DNA from: Lentzea sp. NBRC 102530
Lineage (GTDB): Bacteria; Actinomycetota; Actinomycetes; Mycobacteriales; Pseudonocardiaceae
Length of the DNA: 64,000 nt
NCBI RefSeq assembly: GCF_030269365.1
Contig: NZ_BSTF01000005.1
Coordinates: 248,001 to 312,000 of the forward strand
Reading direction: 5' to 3'
This document shows, piece after piece, positions 1 through 8,831 of the stretch. A program made the position numbers and the translations under genes. The notes beneath the pieces are model-generated. The model worked only from the letters and a program-made list of their open reading frames with translations. It was not told the origin of the DNA and did no database searches. How positions within the stretch are numbered: the stretch's first letter is position 1; every line of letters begins with the position of its first letter.

Positions 1-491
1 GACGTCACCAAGGTGATCGCCTACGAACCACCGATCGGGGCCCACAAACGCAAGGCCAAGGTCATCGCCCGCTTCGAAAGGGAAATCGCCGCAGGCGAAC
101 CGGAAGCCGCCGCAGTCACCCTCGTCAAGGGTCTGGAAATAGGTCCGCGCGCACTCCGCTGGATCCCCCGCACCCTCTTCACCGCGGTGCTGCGCAAGAG
201 CGACGACGAGGAAAGCAGGAAATGGCCGAGATCCTGCCGACCCTGAGCCATGACTTCCGGCTGGCACGCGAGGCGAGCGAGAACCCGGACCGGTTCAGGG
301 CCCTCACACCGAAGGTGATGCTGGTGGGCGGCGCGAAATCACCGAAGTACCTCACCGAGGGCCTGCACCTGCTGGCAGGCCTCCTGCCGCACGCCGAGAA
401 AGTGCTCGTGGAGGAAGCCCACCACCTCTCCCCGAGCGGCCACCCGCACCACGTCCTGCCGGCGTTCGAAAGCTTCCTCGGCAAGCCCTAG
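1..491 (+). pseudogene. alpha/beta hydrolase, 5'-truncated by the window edge and frame-disrupted
   Basis: Reading from base 1 gives DVTKVIAYEPPIG and continues to a TGA at 244-246. The rest of the same fold continues in another frame from about 222 (MAEILPTLSHDF) to the TAG at 489-491. Both pieces match the layout of small alpha/beta hydrolases: a YEPP segment after the nucleophile elbow, then LPTLSHDFRLARE, a PKVMLVGG strand and a late VEEAHHLSPSG segment carrying the likely catalytic His. The nucleophile region lies left of the window. Joining them needs one -1 shift at the AAA of 220-222. It may be a true frameshift, a sequencing error or, less likely, programmed slippage. The family call is good; the intactness is uncertain. 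Confidence 0.6.
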
Positions 492-1192
492 TTCGGACTC
501 GGAACGTGCCCGAACTCCGTCAACGGCACCGGAACCGCCTTCAACGCGCTCAAGATCCCGGTCTCGCGGTGCAGCATCTTGCGCACCAACCGCAACCGCC
601 GAGCAGGCGACCGTTCCTCCAGCAACCGCTGCCGGTCCTCGACCGGCAACAAACAATCCGCCGCCAGCAGGTAGGACAACGCTCCCAGGGACACGTCATC
701 GGAGGGAGCCGACCAGTCCTCCTGGTGCCAGGCCGCGCCGCAGTACCGTTCGTGGGCCGCCCGGGCCCCGCGCTCCAGCAGCGGCACGACCTCCAGCGCC
801 GCCTCGGGCACGGCGGCGTCGTCCAGGTAGTCGACGTGCGCCAGCAGGTAGGGCGCGGTCGTGGTGTCCACGTCCAGCAGCCGGAACCGGCGCACCCCGC
901 GCGTCACGATGTCGAAGCGCCCCTCGGGCAACGGCCGGGCGTCGAGCAGGTCGGCCGAGCAGCCGATGTCCTGCAACGAGCGGACGTTGTCGGCGCCGAC
1001 CTCCCAGCCCTCCTTGATGCACACGACCCCGAACGTGCGCCCGAACAGCGAGCCCGTCATCAGGTCCACGACGAGCTGGCGGTAGCGGGGTTCGAAGATG
1101 TGCAGCGGCAAGGACGCGCCGGGCAGCAGCACGGTGCCCAGGGGGAACAACGGAAGCGTCTCTGCCACGCGTGCAACGTTACGTGGTGCCAC
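488..1192 (-). CDS. LON peptidase substrate-binding domain protein
   Basis: A 234-aa protein with the N-terminal LON motif LPLFPLGTVLLPGASLPLHIFEPRYRQL near residues 13-40, i.e. the substrate-binding (PUA-like) domain of Lon without ATPase or protease domains. Such stand-alone proteins are common in actinobacteria; their exact role is not settled. The start shown is a GTG at 1192, which overlaps the upstream Nudix gene by 14 bases; internal GTG codons at 1177 and 1168 are alternatives that would still keep the first beta strand. The stop codon overlaps that of the convergent hydrolase in a CTAG (488-491). Likely co-transcribed with the Nudix regulator. Confidence 0.85.
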   Translation of the reverse strand: MAPRNVARVAETLPLFPLGTVLLPGASLPLHIFEPRYRQLVVDLMTGSLFGRTFGVVCIKEGWEVGADNVRSLQDIGCSADLLDARPLPEGRFDIVTRGVRRFRLLDVDTTTAPYLLAHVDYLDDAAVPEAALEVVPLLERGARAAHERYCGAAWHQEDWSAPSDDVSLGALSYLLAADCLLPVEDRQRLLEERSPARRLRLVRKMLHRETGILSALKAVPVPLTEFGHVPSPN

Positions 1193-1883
1193 CTCCGCCT
1201 GCTGGACGGCCGGATCCCGGCGGCCTCAGCACGGCGAACGGATCGGTGACTTTGATTCCCTTGGCGCTGAACCGGAACAGCGCGGCGGGCCTGCCGCCGG
1301 ACGGGCCGGGGGGAGCGGTGCCCCCCGTCGGTTCCAGCAACAACCGCCGCGACAGCACCCGTTGCAGGTTCGTCGCGGACACCCGGTACCCCAGCGCGGC
1401 CGAGTAGTGGTCGCGCAGCAGCGAGATCGTGAACTCGGGCGGGGCCAGGGCGAACCCGAGGTTCGTGTACGACAGCTTCGAGCCGAGCCTGTGCCGCGCT
1501 CGATGCACGATCGACGCGTGGTCGAACGCCATGGCGGGCAACTTCTCGGTGCAGTGCCAGGAAGTGTCCGAGGGCACCTCGGGATCGACGTCGGAGGGCA
1601 CCAGCCCGAGGAACGCGGTCGCCACGACGCGGGGTCCGGGGACGCGGTCCGGGGCGCTGAAGACGGCCAGCTGCTCGACGTGTGACAACTGTCGCACGTC
1701 GACTTTTTCCGCCAGCTGACGGCGGATGGAGGACTCGACGTCCTCGTCCACCCGCAGCTCCCCGCCGGGCAGCGACCAGCGGTGAGCGTGTGGCTCCCGA
1801 GCGCGCTCCCACAGCATGACCTGGAGTGACGCACCTCTCACCCGCAACACAGCGGCCAGAACTTCGTGCCCCACACCTGCCAC
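1179..1883 (-). CDS. nrtR: NrtR-type Nudix-domain transcriptional regulator of NAD synthesis
   Basis: A 234-aa protein with an N-terminal Nudix-like domain ([20 protein letters not shown]) and a C-terminal winged-helix half containing [18 protein letters not shown]-like and ATNLQRVL segments, the pattern of NrtR proteins that repress NAD-biosynthesis genes and sense ADP-ribose. The Nudix box appears degenerate, as expected for a regulator rather than a hydrolase. It is divergent from nadABC, the usual NrtR context. I start it at the GTG of 1883, which lies 7 bases after a TAGTAT -10-like hexamer (1896-1891), suggesting a leaderless mRNA; GTG 1874 is an alternative. Longer upstream reading would run through the shared promoter region and into nadA. 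Confidence 0.85.
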   Translation of the reverse strand: MAGVGHEVLAAVLRVRGASLQVMLWERAREPHAHRWSLPGGELRVDEDVESSIRRQLAEKVDVRQLSHVEQLAVFSAPDRVPGPRVVATAFLGLVPSDVDPEVPSDTSWHCTEKLPAMAFDHASIVHRARHRLGSKLSYTNLGFALAPPEFTISLLRDHYSAALGYRVSATNLQRVLSRRLLLEPTGGTAPPGPSGGRPAALFRFSAKGIKVTDPFAVLRPPGSGRPAGGGGTT

Positions 1884-1904
1884 CTGGCTGATACTATCGG
1901 CCAC

Positions 1905-1927
1905 GTTTTCGACCAATAGGCGAAAAC
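1905..1927. promoter_or_regulatory. Candidate NrtR operator between nrtR and nadA
   Basis: A perfect inverted repeat GTTTTCG-N9-CGAAAAC lies between the divergent starts. On the nrtR strand it covers the expected -35 zone. On the nadA strand it lies just after an ATACTAT box (1891-1897). The assignment to NrtR comes from context, not from a known consensus. Confidence 0.6.
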
Positions 1928-1947
1928 CCCGGATCGAGGAGGCAGTG

Positions 1948-2967
1948 ATGGTCGCTACCGCAACCGTGGAGCGAACCGCGTCAGGCGTGTACGGCGGAGT
2001 CGAGCCGAACGCGGCGTGGCGGGACGAGGTGTTGCGCCTCGCGAAGGAGCGGGACGCCGTCATCCTGGCGCACAACTACCAGCTGCCCGAGATCCAGGAC
2101 ATCGCGCACCACACCGGCGACTCCCTCGCGCTCAGCCGCATCGCCGCGCAGTCCGACGCGCAGACCATCATCTTCTGCGGCGTGCACTTCATGGCCGAGA
2201 CCGCGAAGATCCTCGCGCCGCAGAAGACCGTGCTGATCCCGGACGAGCGCGCGGGCTGCTCGCTCGCCGACTCGATCACCGGCGCGCAGCTGCGCGAGTG
2301 GAAGGCGCAGCACCCCGGCGCCGTCGTCGTGTCGTACGTGAACACCACGGCCGAGGTGAAGGCCGAGACGGACATCTGCTGCACGTCCTCGAACGCCGTC
2401 GACGTGGTCGCGTCGATCCCGGCCGACCGCGAGGTGCTGTTCTGCCCCGACCAGTTCCTGGGTGCGCACGTCAAGCGCGAGACCGGTCGCGACAACCTGC
2501 ACATCTGGGCGGGCGAGTGCCACGTCCACGCCGGTATCAACGGCCCTGAGCTGGCCGAACGCGCCGCCGCGAACCCCGAGGCCGACCTGTTCATCCACCC
2601 GGAGTGCGGGTGCGCCACGTCAGCGCTCTACCTGAGCGGCGAGGGCATCGTCCCGGCGGAGAAGGTCAAGATCCTCTCGACCGGCGACATGATCAGCGCG
2701 GCCCGCAGCACCAAGGCCACCAAGGTGCTCGTCGCGACCGAGGTCGGCATGCTGCACCAGCTGCGCAAGGCCGCCCCGGAGATCGACTTCCGCGCTGTGA
2801 ACGACCGCGCGTCGTGCACCTACATGAAGATGATCACGCCGGCCGCGTTGCTGCGCTGCGTGCGGGACGGCCTGGACGAGGTGCACGTGGACCTGGAGAC
2901 CGCCCAGCGCGCCCAGGGTGCCGTGCAGCGCATGATCGAGATCGGTCAGCCCGGCGGCGGTGAGTGA
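1948..2967 (+). CDS. nadA: Quinolinate synthase
   Basis: A 339-aa NadA. It condenses iminoaspartate with dihydroxyacetone phosphate to quinolinate using a [4Fe-4S] cluster. The three ligand cysteines expected from characterised NadA proteins are visible: Cys104 ([10 protein letters not shown]), Cys191 (AGECHVH) and Cys290 (RASCTYMK), together with the HPECGC motif near 217-222. The ATG at 1948 is preceded by GAGGAGG at a good distance; the reading frame stays open further upstream, but that part is noncoding promoter DNA. First gene of nadA-nadB-nadC; its stop overlaps the nadB start (TGATG). Confidence 0.97.
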   Translation: MVATATVERTASGVYGGVEPNAAWRDEVLRLAKERDAVILAHNYQLPEIQDIAHHTGDSLALSRIAAQSDAQTIIFCGVHFMAETAKILAPQKTVLIPDERAGCSLADSITGAQLREWKAQHPGAVVVSYVNTTAEVKAETDICCTSSNAVDVVASIPADREVLFCPDQFLGAHVKRETGRDNLHIWAGECHVHAGINGPELAERAAANPEADLFIHPECGCATSALYLSGEGIVPAEKVKILSTGDMISAARSTKATKVLVATEVGMLHQLRKAAPEIDFRAVNDRASCTYMKMITPAALLRCVRDGLDEVHVDLETAQRAQGAVQRMIEIGQPGGGE

Positions 2968-4580
2968 TGGCCGCGCGCTGGGAGGCGCGAGCCGACCTGA
3001 TCGTGGTCGGCACCGGCGTGGCGGGTCTCACCGCCGCGCTGCGGGCTCGTGAGCTGGGACTTCGGGTCCTGGTCGTCACGAAGGCCGCGGGCGACGACGG
3101 CAACACGCGCTGGGCCCAGGGCGGCGTCGCGGTCGTCATGGAGGACCAGCACGACCCCGGAGACTCGGTCGCCAGGCACATCGAGGACACGCTGACGGCG
3201 GGCGCGGGCCTGTGCGACGACGCGGCCGTGGCGGCCATCATCACCGACGGCCCCGCCGCGGTGGCCCGGTTGCGCGAACGCGGCGCCGTGTTCGACGCCC
3301 AGCCCGACGGCCTGCTGGAACGCACCCGCGAAGGCGGCCACAGCGCGTTCCGGGTCGTGCACGCGGGCGGCGACGCCACGGGCGCCGAGGTCGAACGGGC
3401 GTTGCTCAAGGCCACTGTGGACGGACGGGTTCCCCTGCTGGAGAACCACGTCGCGGTCGACGCGGTGAAGACGCCGCTCGGTGCCGTCGCCGGACTCCTG
3501 GTGCTGGACGGCAACGGCGTGCCCGGCGTGCTCACCGCACCGGCCGTGCTGCTCGCGACCGGTGGCCTCGGCCAGATGTACCAGGCGACCTCGAACCCTT
3601 CCGTGGCAACGGGAGACGGCCTCGCGCTGGCTCTGCGTGCCGGCGCGCTGGCGGCGGACGTCGAGTTCATCCAGTTCCACCCGACCGTTCTGTACACGGG
3701 CCGGGGCGCGCGGGGCCGGTGCCCGCTCGTCACCGAGGCCGTGCGCGGTGAGGGTGCCGTGCTGGTCGACGCGACCGGTGCCCGCGTGATGAAGGGCGTG
3801 CACCCGCTCGAGGACCTGGCTCCACGCGACGTCGTGGCGGCCGCGATCACCCGTCACCTGGCTCTCGAGCCCGGCGGCGTCGACGACCACGTCTTCCTGG
3901 ACGCGACGGCGTTGCACGACATGGCGACCCGCTTCCCGACCGTCTACTCGGCGTGCGTCTCGGTCGGCGTCGACCCGGCGAAGGACCCGATCCCGGTCGC
4001 CCCGGCGGCGCACTTCGCCTGCGGTGGCGTGGTGTCCACCGTCGACGGCCGCACCGGCGTCACCGGCCTGTACGCGGTCGGCGAGGTCGCGCGGACGGGC
4101 CTGCACGGCGCGAACCGCCTGGCCTCCAACAGCCTGCTGGAAGGCCTGGTCTGCGGCACCCGTGCCGCGCAGACCGTCGCCGCGGACCTCGCGATCGGCC
4201 TGATCGCGCCCACCCGCACCGTCGACCCCGTCCTCCCGACGGCCCCGGTCGCGGACCGCGACATGCTCCAGCGCGTGATGTCCCGCTACGCCGCCATCGG
4301 CCGGGACGCCGAGGGCCTGGCCGTCGTCGGCTCGGTGCTGGACGTGTCCACCGTGGACAAGCAGCTGGAGTCCCGCGAACTGGTCGAGGACGCGGCGTTG
4401 ACGACGGCCGCCCGCGCCCTGATCGCCGCCGCGCAGCAACGCACCGAGTCACGCGGCTGCCACGTCCGCACCGACTTCACCGGGCGTTCCGAGACGTGGC
4501 AACGCAGTCAGCTCGTCCGACTCACCCCGACCGGCCAGCCCGTGCTCGCCGATCCCGTCCTCGCGGAGGGTGTCGCATGA
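2967..4580 (+). CDS. nadB: L-aspartate oxidase
   Basis: A 537-aa flavoprotein of the succinate dehydrogenase/fumarate reductase family. It oxidises L-aspartate to iminoaspartate, the substrate handed to NadA. The FAD-binding GTGVAG is at residues 15-20. Further family motifs are RWAQGGVA, EFIQFHPTVL, AAHFACGGV, GLHGANRLASNSLLE and, near the C-terminus, RTESRGCHVRTDF. Start chosen at the ATG overlapping the nadA TGA; a GTG one codon upstream (2964) is possible. It ends in an ATGA overlap with nadC, so the three proteins are translationally coupled. Confidence 0.97.
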   Translation: MAARWEARADLIVVGTGVAGLTAALRARELGLRVLVVTKAAGDDGNTRWAQGGVAVVMEDQHDPGDSVARHIEDTLTAGAGLCDDAAVAAIITDGPAAVARLRERGAVFDAQPDGLLERTREGGHSAFRVVHAGGDATGAEVERALLKATVDGRVPLLENHVAVDAVKTPLGAVAGLLVLDGNGVPGVLTAPAVLLATGGLGQMYQATSNPSVATGDGLALALRAGALAADVEFIQFHPTVLYTGRGARGRCPLVTEAVRGEGAVLVDATGARVMKGVHPLEDLAPRDVVAAAITRHLALEPGGVDDHVFLDATALHDMATRFPTVYSACVSVGVDPAKDPIPVAPAAHFACGGVVSTVDGRTGVTGLYAVGEVARTGLHGANRLASNSLLEGLVCGTRAAQTVAADLAIGLIAPTRTVDPVLPTAPVADRDMLQRVMSRYAAIGRDAEGLAVVGSVLDVSTVDKQLESRELVEDAALTTAARALIAAAQQRTESRGCHVRTDFTGRSETWQRSQLVRLTPTGQPVLADPVLAEGVA

Positions 4581-5413
4581 CCATCGACTGGGACGACGCC
4601 AACAGGGTCATCCAGCTCGCACTGGAGGAGGACCTCCGCTACGGCCTGGACGCGACGACGCTCGCGACCGTGCCGGAGAAGTCCGTCGCGACCGCCGAGA
4701 TCACGCCGCGCTCGGCAGGCGTGCTGTGCGGCGTTTCCGTTGCGCGCACGGCGTTCCAGCGCTACCTGCCGGAGATCGAGGTCGTCGCGGAGGCCCAGGA
4801 CGGCGACAAGGCGGTGCCGGGCGAACCCGCCCTGGTGCTGACGGGCCCGACCCGAGGCCTGCTCACCGTCGAACGCACGGCGCTCAACCTGATCTGCCAC
4901 CTGTCCGGCATCGCCACGCAGACGGCCCGCTGGGTCAGCGCGGTCGAGGGCACCGGCGCGGCCGTCCGCGACTCCCGCAAGACGTTGCCGGGCCTGCGTC
5001 TGCTCCAGAAGTACGCGGTCCGCGCCGGCGGCGGCGTCAACCACCGCATGGGCCTGGGCGACGCGATCCTCATCAAGGACAACCACGTGGCCGCGGCCGG
5101 TTCGGTGGGAGCCGCCATCCGTGCCGCCCGCGCGCACGCCCCGGACCTGCTGATGGAGGTCGAGGTGGACAGCCTGGAGCAGCTCGACGAGGCGCTGGCC
5201 GAGGGCGCGGAACTGGTGCTGCTGGACAACTTCACGCCAGAACAGTGCGCCCGGGCCGTCGCCCGGCGTCCTGAGGGAGTGAAGCTGGAGGCGTCCGGCG
5301 GACTCACGCTGGAGGTGGCCCGCGCGTACGCCGAAACGGGCGTGGACTACCTCGCGGTGGGCGGCCTCACGCACTCCTCGCCGTCACTCGACCTCGGCAT
5401 GGACCTGCGCTAG
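4577..5413 (+). CDS. nadC: Nicotinate-nucleotide diphosphorylase (carboxylating), QPRTase
   Basis: A 278-aa type II quinolinate phosphoribosyltransferase that converts quinolinate and PRPP to nicotinate mononucleotide. Visible family motifs are ERTALNLICHLSGIAT, RDSRKTLPGLR, KYAVRAGGGVNHRMGL, DAILIKDNH and KLEASGG. It completes the de novo route begun by NadB and NadA. It starts within the nadB stop (ATGA). A hairpin follows 28 bases after its stop. Confidence 0.97.
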   Translation: MTIDWDDANRVIQLALEEDLRYGLDATTLATVPEKSVATAEITPRSAGVLCGVSVARTAFQRYLPEIEVVAEAQDGDKAVPGEPALVLTGPTRGLLTVERTALNLICHLSGIATQTARWVSAVEGTGAAVRDSRKTLPGLRLLQKYAVRAGGGVNHRMGLGDAILIKDNHVAAAGSVGAAIRAARAHAPDLLMEVEVDSLEQLDEALAEGAELVLLDNFTPEQCARAVARRPEGVKLEASGGLTLEVARAYAETGVDYLAVGGLTHSSPSLDLGMDLR

Positions 5414-5441
5414 CGGCGGCTGGTACCGCTCCACACCCGCG

Positions 5442-5470
5442 GGCGCCGGGGAAGTTCCGCACCCGGCGCC
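5442..5470. terminator. Hairpin between convergent nadC and amidase gene
   Basis: GGCGCCGGG and CCCGGCGCC form a perfect 9-bp stem with an 11-base loop. There is no T-run on either side. The position between convergent genes suggests a bidirectional terminator. Confidence 0.5.
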
Positions 5471-5499
5471 AGTCGGCGGCCTGCGACCCGCTCCTCGTC

Positions 5500-6279
5500 C
5501 TAACTGGAGGTCAAGCGCCGGTTCGCGAGCACCGGCAACACCTCACGGGCCTGCGTGACCACGCCGAAGTCGAGATCCACCACCGTGTCGGACACCTGCT
5601 CCGACAACTGCACCACGACGTTCCCGAACGGATCGGCGACAGTCGAGTACCCGATCCCGGTGGGCGCCGAAGACCCGAGATCTCCGGGATACGCCTGCCC
5701 ACAAGCCACCACGTACGAGGTGCAGTCCAACGCCCGCGCCCGCACCAGCAGCTCCCACTGCTCCTTCTTGCCCGGCCCGGCGCCCCACGACGCACCCATC
5801 AGCACCGCCGAAGCACCGAGGTCCGCCAACGCGCGGAACAGCTCGGGAAACCGCACGTCGTAACAGGTGGCGACACCCAGAGTGACCCCGTCCACCTCGA
5901 AGACCACCGGCGACGTACCGGGCGCGACCGTCCGCGACTCCTGGAACCCGAACGCGTCGAACAGGTGGATCTTGTCGTACCCCAGGTGCAGATCCGGCCC
6001 GGTCACCAGCATCGTGTTCGTCACCCGGTCACCGGAAGGCGTGAACATCCCGGCGACCACCACGACGTCATGTGCGACAGCGATCTCGTGCACGGCGGAC
6101 GCCCACGGCCCGTCCAACGGCTCGGCGACGGGGCCGAGAGGCACCCCGAACCGGCACATCGTCGCCTCGGGAAGCACCACGACCCGCGCGCCCTCGGCCC
6201 GGCGCACCGCGTCCCTCACCAGCTCCAGGTTGGAACGGGGATCGGTGGTCGAGCTGATCTGACTCACGGCGATCCGCAT
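5500..6279 (-). CDS. Carbon-nitrogen hydrolase (nitrilase superfamily amidase)
   Basis: A 259-aa member of the nitrilase superfamily. The catalytic triad is visible: Glu38 (VVLPEAT), Lys103 (GYDKIHLFD) and Cys139 (GVATCYDVRFPEL). The GYDKIHLFD and CYDVRFPEL wording resembles the Nit1/Nit2 branch, which includes deaminated-glutathione and omega-amidases, but the substrate cannot be fixed from sequence. I start at the ATG of 6279; a TTG three codons upstream is less likely. It is convergent with nadC and divergent from the lipoprotein gene at 6322. Confidence 0.88.
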   Translation of the reverse strand: MRIAVSQISSTTDPRSNLELVRDAVRRAEGARVVVLPEATMCRFGVPLGPVAEPLDGPWASAVHEIAVAHDVVVVAGMFTPSGDRVTNTMLVTGPDLHLGYDKIHLFDAFGFQESRTVAPGTSPVVFEVDGVTLGVATCYDVRFPELFRALADLGASAVLMGASWGAGPGKKEQWELLVRARALDCTSYVVACGQAYPGDLGSSAPTGIGYSTVADPFGNVVVQLSEQVSDTVVDLDFGVVTQAREVLPVLANRRLTSS

Positions 6280-6321
6280 GGGGACCAACTGTAGGGTCCT
6301 GGCCAGATAAGGTCTAACACC

Positions 6322-7821
6322 GTGCGTTCCCCACTGCTCCTAGTCGTGTTGCTGGCCGTCGCGGGCTGCACCGAGACCGCCACACCCCGCCCGGACGGTG
6401 GGTCGAACGGCACGTCGATCGTGCTCGCGGACCGCGACGAGCCCACCACGCTGAACCCGCTGCTCGGGTACGGCGCGCAGGGCGTGTCCAAGATCTACGA
6501 CGGCCTCGTCGAGCACCGCCAGGACGGCTCGCTGACCCCGCAGCTCGCGGCAGACCTGCCCGAACCGGCGGCGGACGGGCTGAGCTGGACGGTCAAGCTG
6601 CGCGGCGACGTCAAGTTCACCGACGGCAGCACGTTCGGGGCCGAGGACGTCGTGGCGACGTACACCGCGGCGTTGCAGACGACGGTCAAGGAGCGGTTCA
6701 GCACCCTCAAGAGCGTCGACCAGGTCGACCCGTCGACGGTCCGCTTCACGCTGACGCAGGTGCACGCCGCGTTCCCGCACCTGCTCGTGCTCGGCATCCT
6801 GCCGAGCGAGCAGGCGAACCCGAACGGCCAGCCCGTCGGCACCGGGCCGTACAAGGTCACCGAGTGGAAGAAGGGCGACCGGCTGCTGCTGGAGTCCAAC
6901 GACGGGTACTTCGACGGCGCGCCGAAGGTCAAGAAGGTGACGGTCGTGTTCGTCACCGACGACAACCAGCGCGCGCGCCGCATGCAGGACGGCGAGTTCG
7001 ACGGCACGGTGCTGCCGCCCAAGATCGTCACCCAGTTCGCCGGCAAGTCCGGTCTGCAGGTCCAGTACCACCGCAGCGCCGACTACCGGGCCGTGCGGCT
7101 GCCCGCGGCCAACCCCGTGACCGGCAACGCCGCCATCCGCCTCGCGCTGAACTTCGCCGCGAACCGCCAGGGCATGATCGACAGCCTGCTGGAGGGCAAG
7201 GGCACCGTCGCGTACACGCCGGTGCCGGACGCGCTCGCCGAGGAGTTCGACACGACCGCGAAGTTCCGCTTCGACAAGACCGAGGCGACCCGCCTGCTCG
7301 ACGTCGGCGGCTGGGTGCCCGGCGCGGACGGCATCCGGGTGCGCGAGGGCGTCGCGGCCCGGTTCACGCTGATGTACCCGCTGGGTGACGACCTGCGCGC
7401 CGACCTCGCGACGGCGTTCGCGGCCGACGCCAAGGCCGTGGGCGTGGACGTGCAGCTCGCCGGCCTGTCGTGGGAGGCGATCCGGCCGCGGATGGCGCAG
7501 GACGCGCTGCTGTACGGCGAGGGGTCGCCGTTCGACCCCGACCTGATGCTCTACGACCTGCGCGGCCAGGGCAGTCCCGCCGCCGACGCCGCGCTGGAGA
7601 ACGGCCGCAGGCTGAACGACCCGGCGCAGCGGGCCGTGGCGTACAAGCTCTTCCAGCAGGCGTTCGTCGCGGCGCCGTCGATGGCGGTGCTGGTGTTCCC
7701 GGAGCACGCGTACGTCCTGCGCGACTCGTGGAACGGCTACCAGCCCGTGGTCGACCCGAACTCCTACGGCGCGCTGGCCTGGGGTCCGTGGTGGAACCTG
7801 GAGAAGTGGGAGCCTAAGTAG
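6322..7821 (+). CDS. ABC transporter substrate-binding lipoprotein, peptide/nickel family 5
   Basis: A 499-aa extracytoplasmic solute-binding protein of the OppA/DppA type. A short signal peptide ends in the lipobox VAGC with Cys16. The mature part begins with the family pattern DRDEPTTLNPLLGYG...IYDGLVE and includes LRGDVKFTDGSTFGAEDVVATY and GTGPYKVTEW. No permease or ATPase genes are next to it, so it is an orphan binding protein here and its ligand is unknown. The GTG start lies 8 bases after TAAGGT (6308-6313), consistent with a leaderless transcript. Confidence 0.9.
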   Translation: MRSPLLLVVLLAVAGCTETATPRPDGGSNGTSIVLADRDEPTTLNPLLGYGAQGVSKIYDGLVEHRQDGSLTPQLAADLPEPAADGLSWTVKLRGDVKFTDGSTFGAEDVVATYTAALQTTVKERFSTLKSVDQVDPSTVRFTLTQVHAAFPHLLVLGILPSEQANPNGQPVGTGPYKVTEWKKGDRLLLESNDGYFDGAPKVKKVTVVFVTDDNQRARRMQDGEFDGTVLPPKIVTQFAGKSGLQVQYHRSADYRAVRLPAANPVTGNAAIRLALNFAANRQGMIDSLLEGKGTVAYTPVPDALAEEFDTTAKFRFDKTEATRLLDVGGWVPGADGIRVREGVAARFTLMYPLGDDLRADLATAFAADAKAVGVDVQLAGLSWEAIRPRMAQDALLYGEGSPFDPDLMLYDLRGQGSPAADAALENGRRLNDPAQRAVAYKLFQQAFVAAPSMAVLVFPEHAYVLRDSWNGYQPVVDPNSYGALAWGPWWNLEKWEPK

Positions 7822-8305
7822 TCCTGGCGTTGATCTCGCGGACGGCGCGTTCCGGGTCGTCCGCCCAGAACTCGACGCGCTCGACCCGCTGAACGCCCGT
7901 CTTGCCGAGGTCGACCAGCTGCGGCTCGTGGAACGGCACGGTGACGTTCGTCCTGGTCAGCGACTGGATGACGAGGGCGTCGCCGATCACCTCGACGCTG
8001 CGCTGGCCCTTGTGGCTGCGCTCGGCGATCTGGGCCCGGCCGAGGTCCGCGGTCGGCAGGCGCCAGTCGAAGAAACCCAGCTGGCGCAGCCGCAGTTCGT
8101 CGTCGGAGACAGTGTGCGGCTGCTTCGTCAGCACGTAGAGAGCGCCCACACACACGACGGCGTTCAGCACGCCCAGGATGCTCAGGGTGATGAGCAGCCA
8201 CGGGATGTCGAGTCCGAACGCGACCAGCGCGATCCCGACCGCCGTGATGATCAGGAACCGCACGTACCGCGGCTTCATGCGCTTGCCGTAGGGGATCTCC
8301 ACCAT
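7814..8305 (-). CDS. Small membrane protein of unknown function, paralog A
   Basis: A 163-aa protein with two adjacent hydrophobic helices near residues 16-60 and a cytosolic C-terminal half (RQLGFFDWRLPTADLGRA ... VEFWADDPERAVREI). It is clearly related to its neighbour at 8316-8804 (shared layout, and the ends VEFWADDPERAVREI against IEFWTDDPEGMVRAL), so the two arose by tandem duplication. I do not recognise a function. The ATG follows a TAGGCT box (8318-8313) by 7 bases. The stop overlaps that of the convergent lipoprotein gene. Confidence 0.8.
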   Translation of the reverse strand: MVEIPYGKRMKPRYVRFLIITAVGIALVAFGLDIPWLLITLSILGVLNAVVCVGALYVLTKQPHTVSDDELRLRQLGFFDWRLPTADLGRAQIAERSHKGQRSVEVIGDALVIQSLTRTNVTVPFHEPQLVDLGKTGVQRVERVEFWADDPERAVREINARTT

Positions 8306-8312
8306 GGCCGTG

Positions 8313-8318
8313 AGCCTA
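8313..8318 (-). promoter_or_regulatory. -10 box TAGGCT, 7 bases before the ATG of 8305
   Basis: TAGGCT on the minus strand, spaced for transcription to begin at or next to the ATG. The same arrangement recurs at six other starts in the window. Confidence 0.6.
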
Positions 8319-8804
8319 TTTTCGCAGCGCGCGCACCATGCCTTCGGGGTCGTCGGTCCAGAACTCGATCTTCGTCACGTCGTGCGCGCCCCGGCGGCCG
8401 AGGTCGATCTCCAGCGGTGTGCTGAGGCGCACCGAGACGTTCGTGGAGTGGGAGATCTCCAGCACCAGCGTGCCGTCCACAACGGACCGGGTCTTGCCCG
8501 TCGCCCAGCTCGTCATGCCCTGCGTGACGCTGTCGATGGCGTGCCGCGGGATGCGGTACTCGAACTCCCGCGCGTACCGCAGCCACAGGTGCTCGTCGTC
8601 GACCTCGTGCTTGAACTTGTAGAGCATCCAGAGCTGGTAGCCGAGCAGCAACGCGCTCAGCACGCCGAAAGCGAGGAGCACCGCGCGCAGCCAGAACCAC
8701 GGCACGATGAGTTCCACGAGCAGGATTTCCAGCGGTGTCACCACGAGGAAAACCCACAGGAAAGGTCTTACCTGAGCGCTGTACCCGAACGTGCGATCCC
8801 CCAT
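8316..8804 (-). CDS. Small membrane protein of unknown function, paralog B
   Basis: A 162-aa protein with two hydrophobic helices near residues 14-55 followed by a soluble half (DDEHLWLRYAREFEYRIPRHAI ... KIEFWTDDPEGMVRALRK). It is paralogous to the downstream gene at 7814-8305, 10 bases away on the same strand. I use the internal ATG at 8804 because the extra N-terminal residues of the longest frame are low-complexity and overlap the divergent gene. No function can be assigned; the PH-like alternation of strands in the second half is only an impression. Confidence 0.75.
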   Translation of the reverse strand: MGDRTFGYSAQVRPFLWVFLVVTPLEILLVELIVPWFWLRAVLLAFGVLSALLLGYQLWMLYKFKHEVDDEHLWLRYAREFEYRIPRHAIDSVTQGMTSWATGKTRSVVDGTLVLEISHSTNVSVRLSTPLEIDLGRRGAHDVTKIEFWTDDPEGMVRALRK

Positions 8805-8831
8805 GTATCCGATGGTGGCACAGTGGGGTGA

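Noticed and set aside
1816-1947. N-terminal extension of nadA
   Set aside because: The frame is open, but the ATG at 1948 has a strong ribosome site and matches NadA N-termini. The upstream DNA holds the nrtR start and operator.
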